From: Rehmannia glutinosa
Taxonomy: Eukaryota > Streptophyta > Magnoliopsida > Lamiales > Orobanchaceae
Direction: 5' to 3'
DNA: 64,000 bases
Assembly: GCA_016081115.2 (NCBI GenBank)
Contig: CM071925.1
Coordinates: 14,054,441-14,118,440 of the forward strand
Program-made: the position numbers and the translations under genes
In this document: positions 19,532 through 29,904 of the stretch, one piece after another
How the letters are laid out: every line of letters starts with the position of its first letter
Position numbering within the stretch: position 1 is the stretch's first letter
The notes under the pieces: generated by a model
The model's input: only the letters and a program-made list of their open reading frames with translations
The model's database searches: none
What the model was told of the DNA's origin: nothing

Positions 19532-20759
19532 GGTCTATGATTGCATTTTGCATGTTTTCAAAACTTAGGGGTGAAAAATCGGATTTTTGGTGTAAAATTT
19601 GGACAGAAAACAGAACCGGTGTTCAGGCACCAGTCGACGGCATGATCGACCGGTCGACCAGGTACAGGGACCGGTCGCCCTCTACGTTTTCAGCAATTAA
19701 AACATTTATGTCCTTCATTTCTTCATTTTGGCTATTTTCTTCCAAAATCGAACCCCTTCGCATTTTCACTCAAAATGATTTTCTTCTAATAAAATCTATA
19801 TTTTTTAGTTTATATAACTTCTATTTCATCCATATCATCCGACTTCTCCGATCAATTGGTAAGAATTTCTCCTTTTAATCTCAATTGGGTTGAACCCTTG
19901 AGAATGTGCTTGTATCTTGCTATTTTGACGAAATTCTTGTATTAGTATTATGTATATGTTGATTGTTGATGGATGAATGTTATATATCTGAATTTGGTGA
20001 TGAAATTTTTTGGCTTAAATGAAATACAAAGGCGCTATATATTTCTTGTTTTATTCGACGCACGCCAAGTGTTCGACAAAATATTTCTATGAAAAATTCA
20101 TCACCTAAATGATTCTCTTGATTTGAAAAGTCTTATAAGTTTATAGAGATCATGTTTTATCAATCAAATGAACTTTTGCAAATCAAATGAGCAACTTTTC
20201 CCTTTTATTTGGAATTTAAGCTTCAATGTTCAAAATGCTCGATAAATCGATTAAATTGCGCACTTTGATATAATTGAATGATGTTTTTATCGTGCTAACA
20301 TTCTTTTTGATGATTCCAAAGGGGGAGAAATAGGAAAAACGCTCATACGCTCAAAGAAGCAAAAATAAGCTTGCAAAAAAAACTATAAGTTAGGGCTCTT
20401 AAAAGCCAAAAGCTGTGAATAACACTTAGTCCATTTGATGTATTATTGACTTTTATGCTTAACTAATGATGTCTTTGTGACAGGGGGAGCTTCTAAGCTC
20501 ATGAAATTCAAGCTTATTTTGTAAAAGCTAAGTTTTTAGCTTTTTGTTGGTTGATTTTATACTTGTTCTTGATATGCATATTGATAGGGGGAGCTTGTGC
20601 AAAAATATTTTTGAAAAATCTTTGCTCCTACTCTTGTGTGTTTCTCTTATGATGAATCTTGATTGTAATGGATTGATGTTTTAGACCGGAAAATATGTTT
20701 TGTTTTAAAATCGAATTCCTAAAATTGTTTTGGTTTGTAATCATCAAAAAGGGGGAATT
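19532..20759 (+). other. Post-pol non-coding region with four polypurine tracts, SIRE-A copy 2
   Basis: Four purine tracts are clear: AAAGGGGGAGAAA (20318), CAGGGGGAGCTT (20481), TAGGGGGAGCTT (20585) and AAAAAGGGGGAATT (20746), the last next to the 3' LTR. AAGCT/AGCTT words are dense between them. A GATCGACCGGTCGACC palindrome lies near 19645. No convincing ORF; the 113-codon frame at 19537-19878 has no recognisable feature. Copy 4 carries a real ORF in the matching place. Confidence 0.8.
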
Positions 20760-21317
20760 TGTTAGATAAATATTTTTATCAAGATTTTGATGATCTTGTT
20801 TAAATGAATTTTTATACCAAAACAATGTTTATAAATGTTGTCCAAATACTCCCAATTGATTTAAAATATTTTTACTAATTGTTTGGAGTATTTTTTGAAG
20901 TTTATTTTTGACAAAAATCGGACAACATTTCAAGTTGGAGGTCGACCGGTCGAGCAAACGGTCGACCGGTACCTGGAGAACAAACAAAATGAAACAGAAC
21001 ACTCCAGACTTGAAATTGTGAAGAGGGGGTACGGTCCGATTAGGGCCGACCGACGGACTTAGGGCGGCCTGGCGGACCCCCGTGACCTGGTCGACCCCCC
21101 GAATGGTACCTGGATCGCACTAATTTTCTCTAACTTTCAAAATTTTCTATAGAGCGACCGGTCGCGCTGTGTATCTTTTTGACAGAAAATTTGTACCGTT
21201 TGAACTCCTTATCAACAAGATTTGCTTTTCATTTTTGTACAATATTTCAACATCTTGTGATCCTCTTTTTGTAGACAAAAGTGAAGAAGGAGGAGCCTAT
21301 GTTTGTGAACACTCTCC

Positions 21318-21325
21318 TATAAATA
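21318..21325 (+). promoter_or_regulatory. TATA box of the 3' LTR, SIRE-A copy 2
   Basis: TATAAATA followed by GAGGATG. An intact U3 of about 560 bp lies upstream, so this is the most complete SIRE-A promoter in the window. Confidence 0.65.
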
Positions 21326-21568
21326 GAGGATGATTTGAAGACACAAGATACAACACACAAGCATACAATACAATAAGAAATCTGCAAAATTCTCCAAGCT
21401 TTCATTTTTACATTCTTGTTGTAATAGCCTAAGTTCTTGCACTTGCACAATCTTGAGGTCTAGGCTTTTTGTTCTTGATTACACTTGCACTCAAAGTTTG
21501 TATACTTCATTTATTGAGTTGTAATCTTGAATTTTTCTATCATCCAAAACAAGATATCCTTGTTCGTT

Positions 21569-21726
21569 TTCTTGTGGTAAGAACATACTTGGGTGAGCTT
21601 AGGTGTTGAAGAGTGTGGTACTCTTCATAGGTGTTGAAGGAAGATTGTGGTAATCTCCTTGAAGGTGTTGTAAGAAGATTGTGGTGATCTTCAAAGGTGG
21701 TGTTGTAACAATTGTGGTAATTGTTA
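21569..21726 (+). repeat. GTGGT-loop hairpin array in the 3' LTR of copy 2
   Basis: TTCTT/AAGAA at 21569, TGAAGAGT/ACTCTTCA at 21607 (perfect 8-bp stem), AGATT/AATCT near 21651, GAAGATT/GATCTTC near 21674 (closing T-G pair) and TAACAATT/AATTGTTA at 21706 (perfect 8-bp stem) all enclose GTGGT. Stems differ between hairpins but stay paired. Confidence 0.85.
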
Positions 21727-21944
21727 ATAAAATCTTTTTTTTTTTGAAATCCACTTCGGATATACCAGGGTGGTAGTAGATTAGGCCCTAGTTGGGTTGA
21801 ACTACTAGAAATCATCGAGTGTTGTTTAATTTCCGCATTTACATTCTTTTCATTTACTTGTTCATTCGAAAAAGAGGGCGATCTGCAAAAAATCGGCATA
21901 ATCTATTCACACCCTCTAGATTATCGTAGCCACTTGGACTAACA

Positions 21945-22067
21945 TGAGCCACCATTTTCAAGCCCCAAAAACAACTCACTTGAGTACCTAGTTTAGAAGG
22001 GGAGAGGCAAGAGGGGGCTAAAGGAGGGGGACTTCATCATTTATTACAAAACTTCTTCCTCTACCAC
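21945..22067 (+). repeat. Repeat R, copy 2 (gypsy LTR scrap)
   Basis: It matches 889-1013, directly abuts the end of SIRE-A copy 2 and breaks off at CTCTACCAC, where SIRE-B LTR sequence begins. Best read as the remaining 3' LTR of the gypsy element that received copy 2. Confidence 0.75.
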
Positions 22068-22068
22068 G

Positions 22069-23216
22069 TAAGTCAAGAACTTTACTTAATATAGTAATAC
22101 CTCCATGCTTTGCCAGTCTTAAAGTGCTTATCCTGTAAGCATGTAAAAGGAATAAACCAATGGAAGCACGCACCTCGTGTCGAACCTAAAAGTCGCAAAT
22201 TGATTTAATACGAGGAAGGGTCTACATCTCAAGATCAAGACCAAGAAAAAGACAAGCCAACGATCTTAAGTGACTTTTGAAATTAGCCTATCTCTTCAAC
22301 GGGCAAAATTTCAAAAGTTCACTATAAAAGGCCGAGGAAATTCATTGAGAAAAGGTTACTCGAACCTTGCATACCGACAAATCAAGCATCATTTAAGCTA
22401 TTAACTTGCAAATACTCTCAAGAATATTCAAGCTAATCCTCAAGCCTCGAAACTCAAGGAAATCGATCCAACACAAGTCATGTGAAGGAAAGACAACTTC
22501 AAATTTGTTGAAGAGGAAATGTTTCAAGAATCAAAAGTGGTCTACTTTCCAAGGAGGATTGTAGGAAGGTTCAAGGTCGAACCAGTATCAAGTTATTGGA
22601 GGGCTTCGTGATCAAATCCAAGAGCTTGAGAAAGTGAGCTAAAGTAGCAAAGCAAATCCCTGTGGAGAAGTTCGAAAAAAGAAGCCACCGTGTGTGACCA
22701 AGGTCTGTCTCAGATCTGTTCACCACTTTGTAAAATGATCTCACATTTTAGTGGATTCCTCTAGGAGTTGGAGAAGAGAGGATTAGAAGAATTACCCCAT
22801 CTTCGAACCTCTATAAAAATTAATTGTGTCATTTATTTTTCAGCACATTTACATTTCTGCATACTTACATCATATTTGCTGATAAACTCACATTTGCTAT
22901 CCAACTGATTAATAACCAAGTGCTAAAATCAAGTGTTAAAACAAGTTTTAAACAATTCAAAGGGTGTTAAGTCTTCCGCTGATAAAACCAACACAACCAA
23001 GTTAAAGTTCAGGTTAAACAGCTGAGTTATTCTATTAACAGCTCTATCGAGTCTGTTGAGTGGCTAACTTTGCTGAAAAACCAACTTAGCTGTCCCTCAA
23101 GGACACAGCTGTTTGAGTTAACTCTGTATTAATCTTAAAAGGACTAAAATCGAAAAGTTGGTAAGGTTTATTCAACCCCCCCTTCTAAACCTTACTCACA
23201 CCCACTGGGACCTATA
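22069..23216 (+). repeat. 5' LTR of SIRE-B, left end missing
   Basis: It aligns with 3' LTR sequence from about 40090 to 41250. The first 385 bp or so are absent, cut at the junction with repeat R. TATAAAAG is at 22323. It ends GGGACCTATA (GGGACCTACA in the 3' LTR) just before the primer site. Confidence 0.88.
22323..22330 (+). promoter_or_regulatory. TATA box of the SIRE-B 5' LTR
   Basis: TATAAAAG, also present in the 3' LTR at 40352. Located about 890 bp before the LTR end. Confidence 0.6.
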
Positions 23217-23218
23217 AG

Positions 23219-23232
23219 TGGTATCAGAGCGG
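23219..23232 (+). other. Primer binding site, SIRE-B
   Basis: TGGTATCAGAGCGG, two bases after the LTR end; 12 bases match the initiator tRNA-Met site. Confidence 0.9.
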
Positions 23233-23342
23233 TTGGTTCATTGAGCCTTCTGCACTGGTTACTGAACTAGATCTTTATCTTTTCAAAAATGTTTTAAACA
23301 CTTGCATTTTCAAAATCTTTCACTTTTAGCAAAGTTATTATC

Positions 23343-24175
23343 ATGGAAGCAAATTTGACACGCATTCCTATATTCACTGTTGAAGAATTTGATGACTAGA
23401 AAATTCGTATGCAGGCTCATCTATCTGCTCTACACGATGAAATGTGGCTTGTGATAGAGGATGGGCCACTGCAAATATTGAAAATGAACACGGTTGTAAG
23501 AAGAGCGAAAATTTAATCAAGGAGAAGAAGAAGTTGTTCTTTGAAGAAAGACCACTCATGGTTGAAAAACCAAGGACTGAGTGGACAAATGATGACATGA
23601 AAAGATACAACTTGGACAATGTGGCCAATGACATACTTTACAAGACTTTGGACAAAGCAATGTTCAATAAAGTCAAATCCTGCAAAACAACAAAAGAAAT
23701 GTGGAATAAGCTAACTTTAATTTGTGAAGGATCAGAGCAAATTAAAGAAAATAAATTATCTCAAGGTGTTCTTTGTTCAAAAAATGAAAATTTTAAAATA
23801 TTTGCAGGAGAATCTATGGATCAGCTGGATGCAAGATTCACTGAAATCACAAATGAACTTTCAACTATTGGGAAGAAATACACACAAAATGAGATGTGTA
23901 TGAAGATCTTGAGGAACCTTCCAACTGAATGGGAAATGAAGACTATGGCCCTGAGACACTCTATGGACCTCTCAAAAACATCTAACCATGAGCTATTCTC
24001 AGACCTCAAAACCTACGAGTTTGAGCTGAGAAGAAAAGAGCAAGAGGAGACAGTTGTACCCAAGATAGCTACACTGGTAGTCAAGGATGGAAAGAGAGCT
24101 GAACCAAAGGAAGCCATAGACCAGGAGGAGATTGCCCTAATGGTTAAAAGATTCAACAAGTTCTTCAATAAGAAC
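23343..24175 (+). pseudogene. copia gag, N-terminal part, SIRE-B
   Basis: The likely start is MEANLTRIPIFTVEEFDD at 23343, with a stop (TAG at 23397) where a W is usual, then a frameshift. From 23444 the frame is open: NDILYKTLDKAMFNKVKSC, KEMWNKLTLICEGSEQIKEN, GESMDQLDARFTEITNELS, QNEMCMKILRNLPTEWE and LKTYEFELRRKEQE are the UBN2-type capsid core. The frame ended at a lysine-rich KRFNKFFNKN when a minus-strand solo LTR inserted. Confidence 0.85.
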
Positions 24176-24952
24176 TGAAAGAATTATAGCACGGATATTT
24201 ACCAAAAGTTTTGCAGAGTAAGGATGTGATTGCAGATGTGGTCACATTCACAATCACATGCAACGGAATTTTGAAAACAAGAATAACAAGACACACGAAA
24301 TAAAAATTCTATACAAGCCAACAAGCTTATAGATCCGCTTAATATGGCAAAACTTTCCACTAGTAAAAATATTTGATTCTCGTATACAAAAATAATAAAA
24401 TCCAACTAGTAGAAACTCAACGAAAAACTCCTATCTAGAGTATATCTGATCTATGTAATTCAACTCATCCAACAATATACATGTGTGGATTTCGTTAATC
24501 ACAATACTAAAAACAATGGATGAAAAACTAACAAACACAATCATAGTGCAGGAATGTGATCTTAGATGTAGTCACATTCAAGATCGCATCCAGGCGCTTC
24601 GTACTTTTTGTGCTTGAATGACTCTCAATTCTCTCAAGACTCTTGTTGCTCTGGTGTATTTCTTGTGTAAAGATTATGGACGTCCTCTTCTCTTTATATA
24701 GGCGTCCAAGTCCATCAAAGAGTCCTAATACACAAGGAAAGAAGATATATACAAATATATGACAAGTATATCACTTATGTTAGGAAACAAGATAAATATC
24801 AAAGAGTCCTAATATATCTATACCATATCAATAGGATTTCTTTCCTAAATCTATATCCAACTCAATCTTACCATAAGTCTAGAAAGGCAAAATAAATCAA
24901 AATCTAATCTTTTATTTTAGGAAATTACTTGGGTGAAAATTAACGCCTAACA
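24176..24952 (-). mobile_element. Minus-strand solo LTR in SIRE-B gag
   Basis: 777 bp with ends TG (24176) and CA (24952), flanked by the perfect 5-bp duplication AGAAC (24171-24175 and 24953-24957). Reading resumes across it (KN before, then YKRNKG after). On the minus strand it starts TGTTAGGCGTTAATTTTC and has a TATATAAAG box, which sets the orientation. It contains two related stretches near 24220-24270 and 24545-24595 (GATGTGGTCACATTC / GATGTAGTCACATTC). Family not otherwise present. Confidence 0.88.
24692..24700 (-). promoter_or_regulatory. TATA box of the minus-strand solo LTR
   Basis: Reads TATATAAAG on the minus strand, about 250 bp from the LTR start in that orientation. It could drive antisense transcription of SIRE-B gag. 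Confidence 0.5.
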
Positions 24953-24957
24953 AGAAC

Positions 24958-25740
24958 TATAAAAGAAACAAGGGTGAAACCTCCAGAGACATTCACTCCT
25001 CTAAGTCAAGGGAAGATAGGCCACCCAAGAGAGTGAGCATCAAAGGGTAGAATATCGGGAGCCGATAACCTAAGGACATAAAGAGTTGATCAAAGAGCCG
25101 AGAACCCGTGTTGGAAACGGCATAAACCAGACATTTTGCGATTGATTGTTCCTATCCACCACCAACAAATATAGAAATGGAGAAGAAAGAAAAGTCTTGA
25201 GAGAAAGAAGATAGGAAAAGAAGAAAGCCATGTTGGTCGCCGAGACAAAGTCTAAAGAAGTAGTAGACTCGGAAGTAGTGAAGTACTACTCAAGTGATTC
25301 TCGAAGATGAGGTACACTCTAACTCATCTCATTCAGATTCAAGTGATAGTGATTGTGATACACACACTTCATCACCCACTGATCTTTATGATTCATTAGG
25401 CAAAATGATGAAAGATTTTGAGCACATTAAATCCTCACACACACTTCTAAATGAGGAAAACAGCCAGCTCAAAAGCCAAAACTCACAGCTGACTAAGGAG
25501 CTGAGTACTCTAAGTCACATAGCTGATGAGAACACAAAGCTGAAGGCTGAAAATGCCAAAATGATAGCAGAGATAGCTGCTATAGAAAAGATCTCAAAAA
25601 TGTGATTGCCTCATTTACAAAGGCATCCAAATCATTGGATGATCTTATCATGAGTCAAAAGGAATGTGGAGATAAGACAGGCATAGGATTCAATTCCTTT
25701 GTGCACAACTCAAACTCCAAGAGTGATTTTGGAATAGAGA
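24958..25740 (+). pseudogene. copia gag, C-terminal part with decayed zinc knuckle and coiled coil, SIRE-B
   Basis: After the solo LTR, gag continues as a basic stretch (TSRDIHSSKSREDRPPKRVS). Near 25113-25160 a CCHC knuckle can be traced only across small indels (CWK at its start, DC-like end shifted). From 25294 an open frame reads SNSSHSDSSDSDCDTHTS and then a heptad-rich segment (LLNEENSQLKSQNSQLTKEL, ENTKLKAENAKMIAEIAAI), a strong coiled coil. The frame shifts near 25600 into IASFTKASKSLDDLI. Large coiled-coil gag tails are typical of Sireviruses. Confidence 0.75.
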
Positions 25741-26372
25741 TCTTCAAGCAATGAAGCATCCCAAAAACCCAAAACACCAAATGTTGCACCCACATTCACT
25801 CCTAAGCACAATCACAAACAAACTGGCCTTGGATATAAAGGGAAAGGAAAGAAGCCAGTTGAGTATGCTGAAAGGACAGCTGAGAAGAAATTCAGATAGG
25901 TCCCTCAGCAGACTCCTAACAGGAAATACTCTGTAAGAAACAAACAGAGCTACCAAAAACCCTAGAAATTTCATTAGATAAATACATATGATGGGAATCG
26001 TAGAAACTATCCAAACCAAGCTGATTGGAATAATGTGAAATATCAGCAAAGACCTATGGAATTCAAGCCAAAATGGCAAAGACCTAAACCTCAGCAAAGG
26101 TCATTCCAAAAGGAAAAGAAAGCAATTGCTAAAACACACACACATGCATACAGACAAAAGAGACAGCGGTATGAACCTAAAACCCCCAAGCAATTTGCAA
26201 ATATGCACTATGATTATGGCACTGATAGATGGAAACCTCTTAGAGTCAAGTCCTTTGGCTATAGGTTGGTTGGATCATCTTATAGCACTAACCCCTCGGA
26301 CTCGAAGTATGGGTACCTAAAAACTAATTTCCTTGATTGCGGAGTTCACTAACAATGTGAGTGCCAAGGAAC
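25741..26372 (+). pseudogene. gag-pol linker, SIRE-B
   Basis: A basic, Gln/Lys/Arg-rich region with repeated Lys-Pro and Tyr (KYQQRPMEFKPKWQRPKPQQ) leads up to the protease. Frame changes occur near 25770, 25960 and 26350. The end, near 26300, has a KYGYLKTNFLD stretch before the CQGTW-like start of protease. Low complexity; no independent function is claimed. Confidence 0.55.
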
Positions 26373-26670
26373 CTGGTACATGGATAGTGGCTGTTCCAGA
26401 CATATGACAGGAAACAAGAGATTAGAGGTGCAAAAGTCATATTTGGAGGAAATGAGGCTCCAGGGGATATCAAAGGCACATGATCTATCAAGAAGAATGG
26501 ATTGGAAATCACAGATGTTGCTTATGTTGAAGGCCTCAACTTCAACCGGCTAAGCATCAGCCAACTCTGTGACAAGGGCTATAATGTTAGATTCAATATG
26601 GGAGTGTGCCAGATCAAAGATGCCAAATCAAATGAAATAGTGCTGCAAGACAATCAACAAGATTGCAAGG
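26373..26670 (+). pseudogene. copia aspartic protease, SIRE-B
   Basis: The active site WYMDSGCSRHMTGNK at 26374 is intact (catalytic D in DSG). A short internal deletion follows (GNKRLEV then directly to a GGNEAPG-like stretch). AYVEGLNFNRLSISQLCDKG closes the domain, from 26520. Processing of gag-pol would depend on this domain, but the frame is broken on both sides. Confidence 0.82.
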
Positions 26671-27470
26671 AGTCATCTTGTGAAAGGATTGCCAGACTCA
26701 GTGTACAAGAAAGAAAGTGTATGTGATGCATGCCAGATGGGAAAGCAAATAAAATCTTCATTCAAGGATAAGCCAAGTCCTTCTTCAACAAGGATATTAT
26801 ATATGTTGCATATGGATCTATTTGGTCCAGTTGAACCAGCCAACATAAGTGGAAAGAAATACACCTTAGTGGTGGTAGATGATTATTCAAGATATACATG
26901 GACAATCTTCATGTGTAAAAAGAAAGAAACTTTGCAGAAGTTACCTCAGCTGATGAAAAAAGTTCAAAATGAAAAGAGCCAAACCATTATAAAGATAAGG
27001 TCCGATGAGGAGGAACCGAGTTTGTCAATGGGATAATTACTCGATATTGTGTTGAAAATGGTATTGCTCATGAGTTATCTCAAAGCAGAACTCCACAAAG
27101 TGAGAATAGAGTAGGCCGAAGAAGGAAGAACTCTCAAGGAAGTTCGCAAGGACCATGTTAGCTGTCGGATTGCCTAAAAGATTTTGTCTTTGAAGCCATT
27201 AACACAAAGATGCTATACTCAAAATAGATGCATGATTAACAGCAACTAACCAAGACTCCTATGAAATTTGGACGGGGAAAAGCCAAATGTTGGGTACTTC
27301 AGGATTTTTGGATGTAAATGCTTCATCCACAACAATGGAAAGGATAATTTGAAGGATTTTGATGCTAAAGCTGATGAAGGTATCTTTTTGGGATACTCAG
27401 CTGAGAGCAAAGCCTATAGAGTGTTGAACAAGAGGACTATGGTCACAGAAGAGTCTATATGTGGTTTTTG
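26671..27470 (+). pseudogene. copia integrase, SIRE-B
   Basis: The HH half of the zinc site (usually LWHRRLSH) is deleted between 26650 and 26660; INKIARSHLVKGLPDS and CDACQMGKQIKSSF remain. The core has LHMDLFGPVEP (first D), VVVDDYSRYTW and KIRSDEEEPS, where the normal RSDRGTEF is disrupted. A VAERRRKL-like glutamate region is at about 27115, out of frame. IFGCKCFIHNN and GIFLGYSAESKAYRVLNKRT end the domain. Confidence 0.85.
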
Positions 27471-28610
27471 ATGAACCTAATGTAAATGGAGAAGACATTG
27501 AAGAATTAGCTGACAATATGAATCAGCCAACTTTGCAGAAGAGTCCCTATGTTGAAGCTGAAATAAGAGCAATCAACACAGATGAAGATGAGATAGCTGA
27601 ATCTCAAAGACAGCTGGAAAGTCTACAGCTGAATGAAGATGAAAGAGTTGTTCAAGAAAACTTAGCCGCGAGGCGGCTGAATCCAACTGACTTGCTCCAA
27701 CCTGATGTGAGATGGCTAAAAAACCATCCACCAGAATTAGTCATTGGAGATGTAAGAGATGGCATAAGAACCAGATCCAGAGCACATCATGAAGAAATGT
27801 TTACTTGTTTTATTTCCCAAATAGAGCCAAAAGATGTGTCTCAAGCATTGGATGACACACATTGGATTCAAGCCATGCAAGAAGAGCTGAATCAATTTGA
27901 AAGAAACAAGGTATGGGAATTGGTGCAAAGGCCAACCCATAAAAATGTAATTGGCACAAAATGGGTCTTGAGAAACAAGATGAATGAGGAAGGATATGTG
28001 GTAATAAACAAAGCAAGATTGGTAGCAAAAGGGTATTGTCAAGAAGAGGGTATAGATTTTGATGAAACACTTGCTCCTGTCGCAAGATTAGAAGCAATAA
28101 TGATGTTTCTTGCCTATGCTGCACATAAGTACTTCACTGTGTATCAAATGGATGTGAAGAGTGCATTTCTAAATGGATCTAGAGGAAGAAGTCTATGTTG
28201 AACAACCTCCGGTTTTAAGCGTACAGACTATTGGAGATAAGGTGTACAAGCTCAAGAAAGCATTATATGGATTGAAACAGGCACCAAGAGCATGGTATGA
28301 TACATTGTCTTAATTTCTAACTGACAATGGATTCACCAAAGGCAAAGTGGATAGAATACTCTTCAGAATTCAAGATGGAGAGAGTATACTACTTGTTCAA
28401 ATATATGTGGATGACATTATTTTTGGATCCACAAATAAAGAGTTGTGTGATAAGTTCTCAAACCTCATGCAAGGTAAATTTGAGATGAGCATGATGGGAG
28501 AACTGACTTTCTTCCTAGGACTTCAAGTCAAGCAATTGAAGGATGGAACCTTCATAAGTCAAAGAAAATACACCAGAGATTTAATGAAGAAATTTGGTAT
28601 GGAAGAGAAG
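27461..28610 (+). pseudogene. copia reverse transcriptase, SIRE-B
   Basis: An acidic linker precedes LNQFERNKVWELVQRP, GTKWVLRNKMNEEGYVV, ARLVAKGYCQEEGIDFDETL, APVARLEAIMMFLAYAAHK and YQMDVKSAFLNGS. A one-base change near 28180 shifts the frame; YGLKQAPRAWYDTLS is followed by a stop where the family has a codon. The active site IYVDDIIFGSTNKEL at about 28400 is intact. MMGELTFFLGLQVKQLKDGT and YTRDLMKKFGMEE close the domain. Confidence 0.9.
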
Positions 28611-29348
28611 TCTTCTCGTGAAAATACCAATGAACACATCACCAAGATGGACATGGATGCGATGGCAAGCCTCAGATCAAACAAGATACGAGCACTCATT
28701 GGATTTTTGCTCTACTTAATGTACCAAAAAACAGCCGTACATCACATTTGCGGTAGGTGTATGTGCAAGATTTCAATTTGCACCAAAGGAGAGCCACATG
28801 ACTGCAGCTAAAAAGAATCCTAAGGTATTTGCAGGGGCCGTAGAAGTTGGCTTATGGTATCCAAAAGAAGGTGTGTTCGAGCTTATTGGTTACTCAGACT
28901 CAGACTATGTTGGATGTAGAGTTGACAAGAAGAGTACTTCAGGTACATGTCAAATGCTTGGAAATAGGTTGGTTTCCTGATTTAGCAAGAAGCAAACTCA
29001 ATAGCCACATCCACAAACAAGCAGTAGTACATAGTCATGCGGCAAATTGTTGCCCAAGTCTTATGGATGAGACAACAACTGAGAGACTATGAGATTGAAG
29101 AAAAAGAAATTACAATTATGTGTGATAACACTAGTGCTATTGCAATCACTCAGAATCTTGTGTTGCATTCAAGAACAAAGCACATTGATGTCAGATATCA
29201 TTTTATAAGAGATCATGTTGAAAAGAAAGACATCACTTTGGAATATATCTCAACTGATAAGCAGTTAGCTGACATATTCACTAAGCCCCTATGTGAATCA
29301 AGATTTGAAGAGCTTAAGAATGAGCTAGGATTAAATGAGCTGAGTTAA
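28611..29348 (+). pseudogene. copia RNase H and end of pol, SIRE-B
   Basis: LIGFLLYLMYQ, VGLWYPKEGVFELIGYSDSD, STSGTCQMLGNRLVS and, after frame changes near 28980 and 29040, LRDYEIEEKEITIMCDNTSA, LHSRTKHIDVRYHFIRDHVE and DKQLADIFTKPLCESRFEEL. It ends LGLNELS with TAA. The AEAEY-like glutamate segment near 29020 is degraded. Confidence 0.88.
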
Positions 29349-29904
29349 CACTCAGAAGACTCAATCAGTAGAGATAGTCGATGAGAAAATGAGAAAAGAG
29401 CAAGTTTCACAAATCAGCCAAGTGAAACAACCATGTCGAAAAGTCAGCTATATCGAGTTAGCTGACAACTGAGTCACTTAATGAAAAGAGTGAAGCAGAG
29501 TTAAGCTATATTTGATATAAGCTGAGTCATTTATGAACTAAGAGACAAAAACGCAGTCGTTTTAAATGAGTGGGAATGTTTTTAAGGATGACGTCAGCAT
29601 AATAATGACTGCACAAGAAAAGTCGCACAGTAAGCATATGATTGGATATAAATGCTGCCGCATTAAATGCGAGGAATTAAATGCGGTTTTGACGTTCTAA
29701 TCTGAGCCGTTGATCTCGATCAAAATTCAAAATCCATAGAATTGTCCTTTCATAACCCTTATATATACGTTTTCACCTTTCTCTCTCACTTACGTAAACT
29801 GCTTTCATCTTCAAGCAAGGCAAAAGCAAGCTATACTTTTCTCTCGGAAACCCTAAGTACTCTAAAGCAAGATCGTTAGTTTTAATCGGTAAAATTTTCT
29901 GAAA
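29349..29904 (+). other. Spacer between pol and the post-pol ORF, SIRE-B
   Basis: No ORF is supported. It includes TATATATACG near 29760 and a CT-rich stretch (29775-29790) just before the next coding start. These could act as a promoter for a subgenomic message, but that is speculation. Confidence 0.5.

Larger units (their letters stand above)
16406..21944 (+). mobile_element. SIRE-A copy 2: gag-less Ty1/copia element, 5' LTR truncated
   Basis: It has a partial 5' LTR, a perfect primer site, integrase-to-RNase H coding sequence, a post-pol region with clear polypurine tracts, and a full 3' LTR. Gag, protease and the integrase zinc domain are absent: the sequence goes from the primer site to the integrase core in about 5 bases. 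The LTR parts differ at only a few positions, so this is the youngest SIRE-A copy here. The right flank is repeat R; the left flank, and with it any target duplication, was lost. Confidence 0.92.
20760..21944 (+). repeat. 3' LTR of SIRE-A copy 2
   Basis: 1185 bp, TGTTAGATAAAT to GGACTAACA. U3 has GACCGGTC-centred palindromes near 20942 and 20963. TATAAATA is at 21318 and the hairpin array at 21569-21726. Confidence 0.95.

Noticed and set aside
16406..21944. An autonomous, active SIRE-A copy
   Set aside because: Gag and protease are absent, the 5' LTR lacks U3, and pol has at least two frameshifts.
16406..21949. A target-site duplication for SIRE-A copy 2
   Set aside because: The right flank starts TGAGC, but the left flank was deleted, so nothing can be compared.
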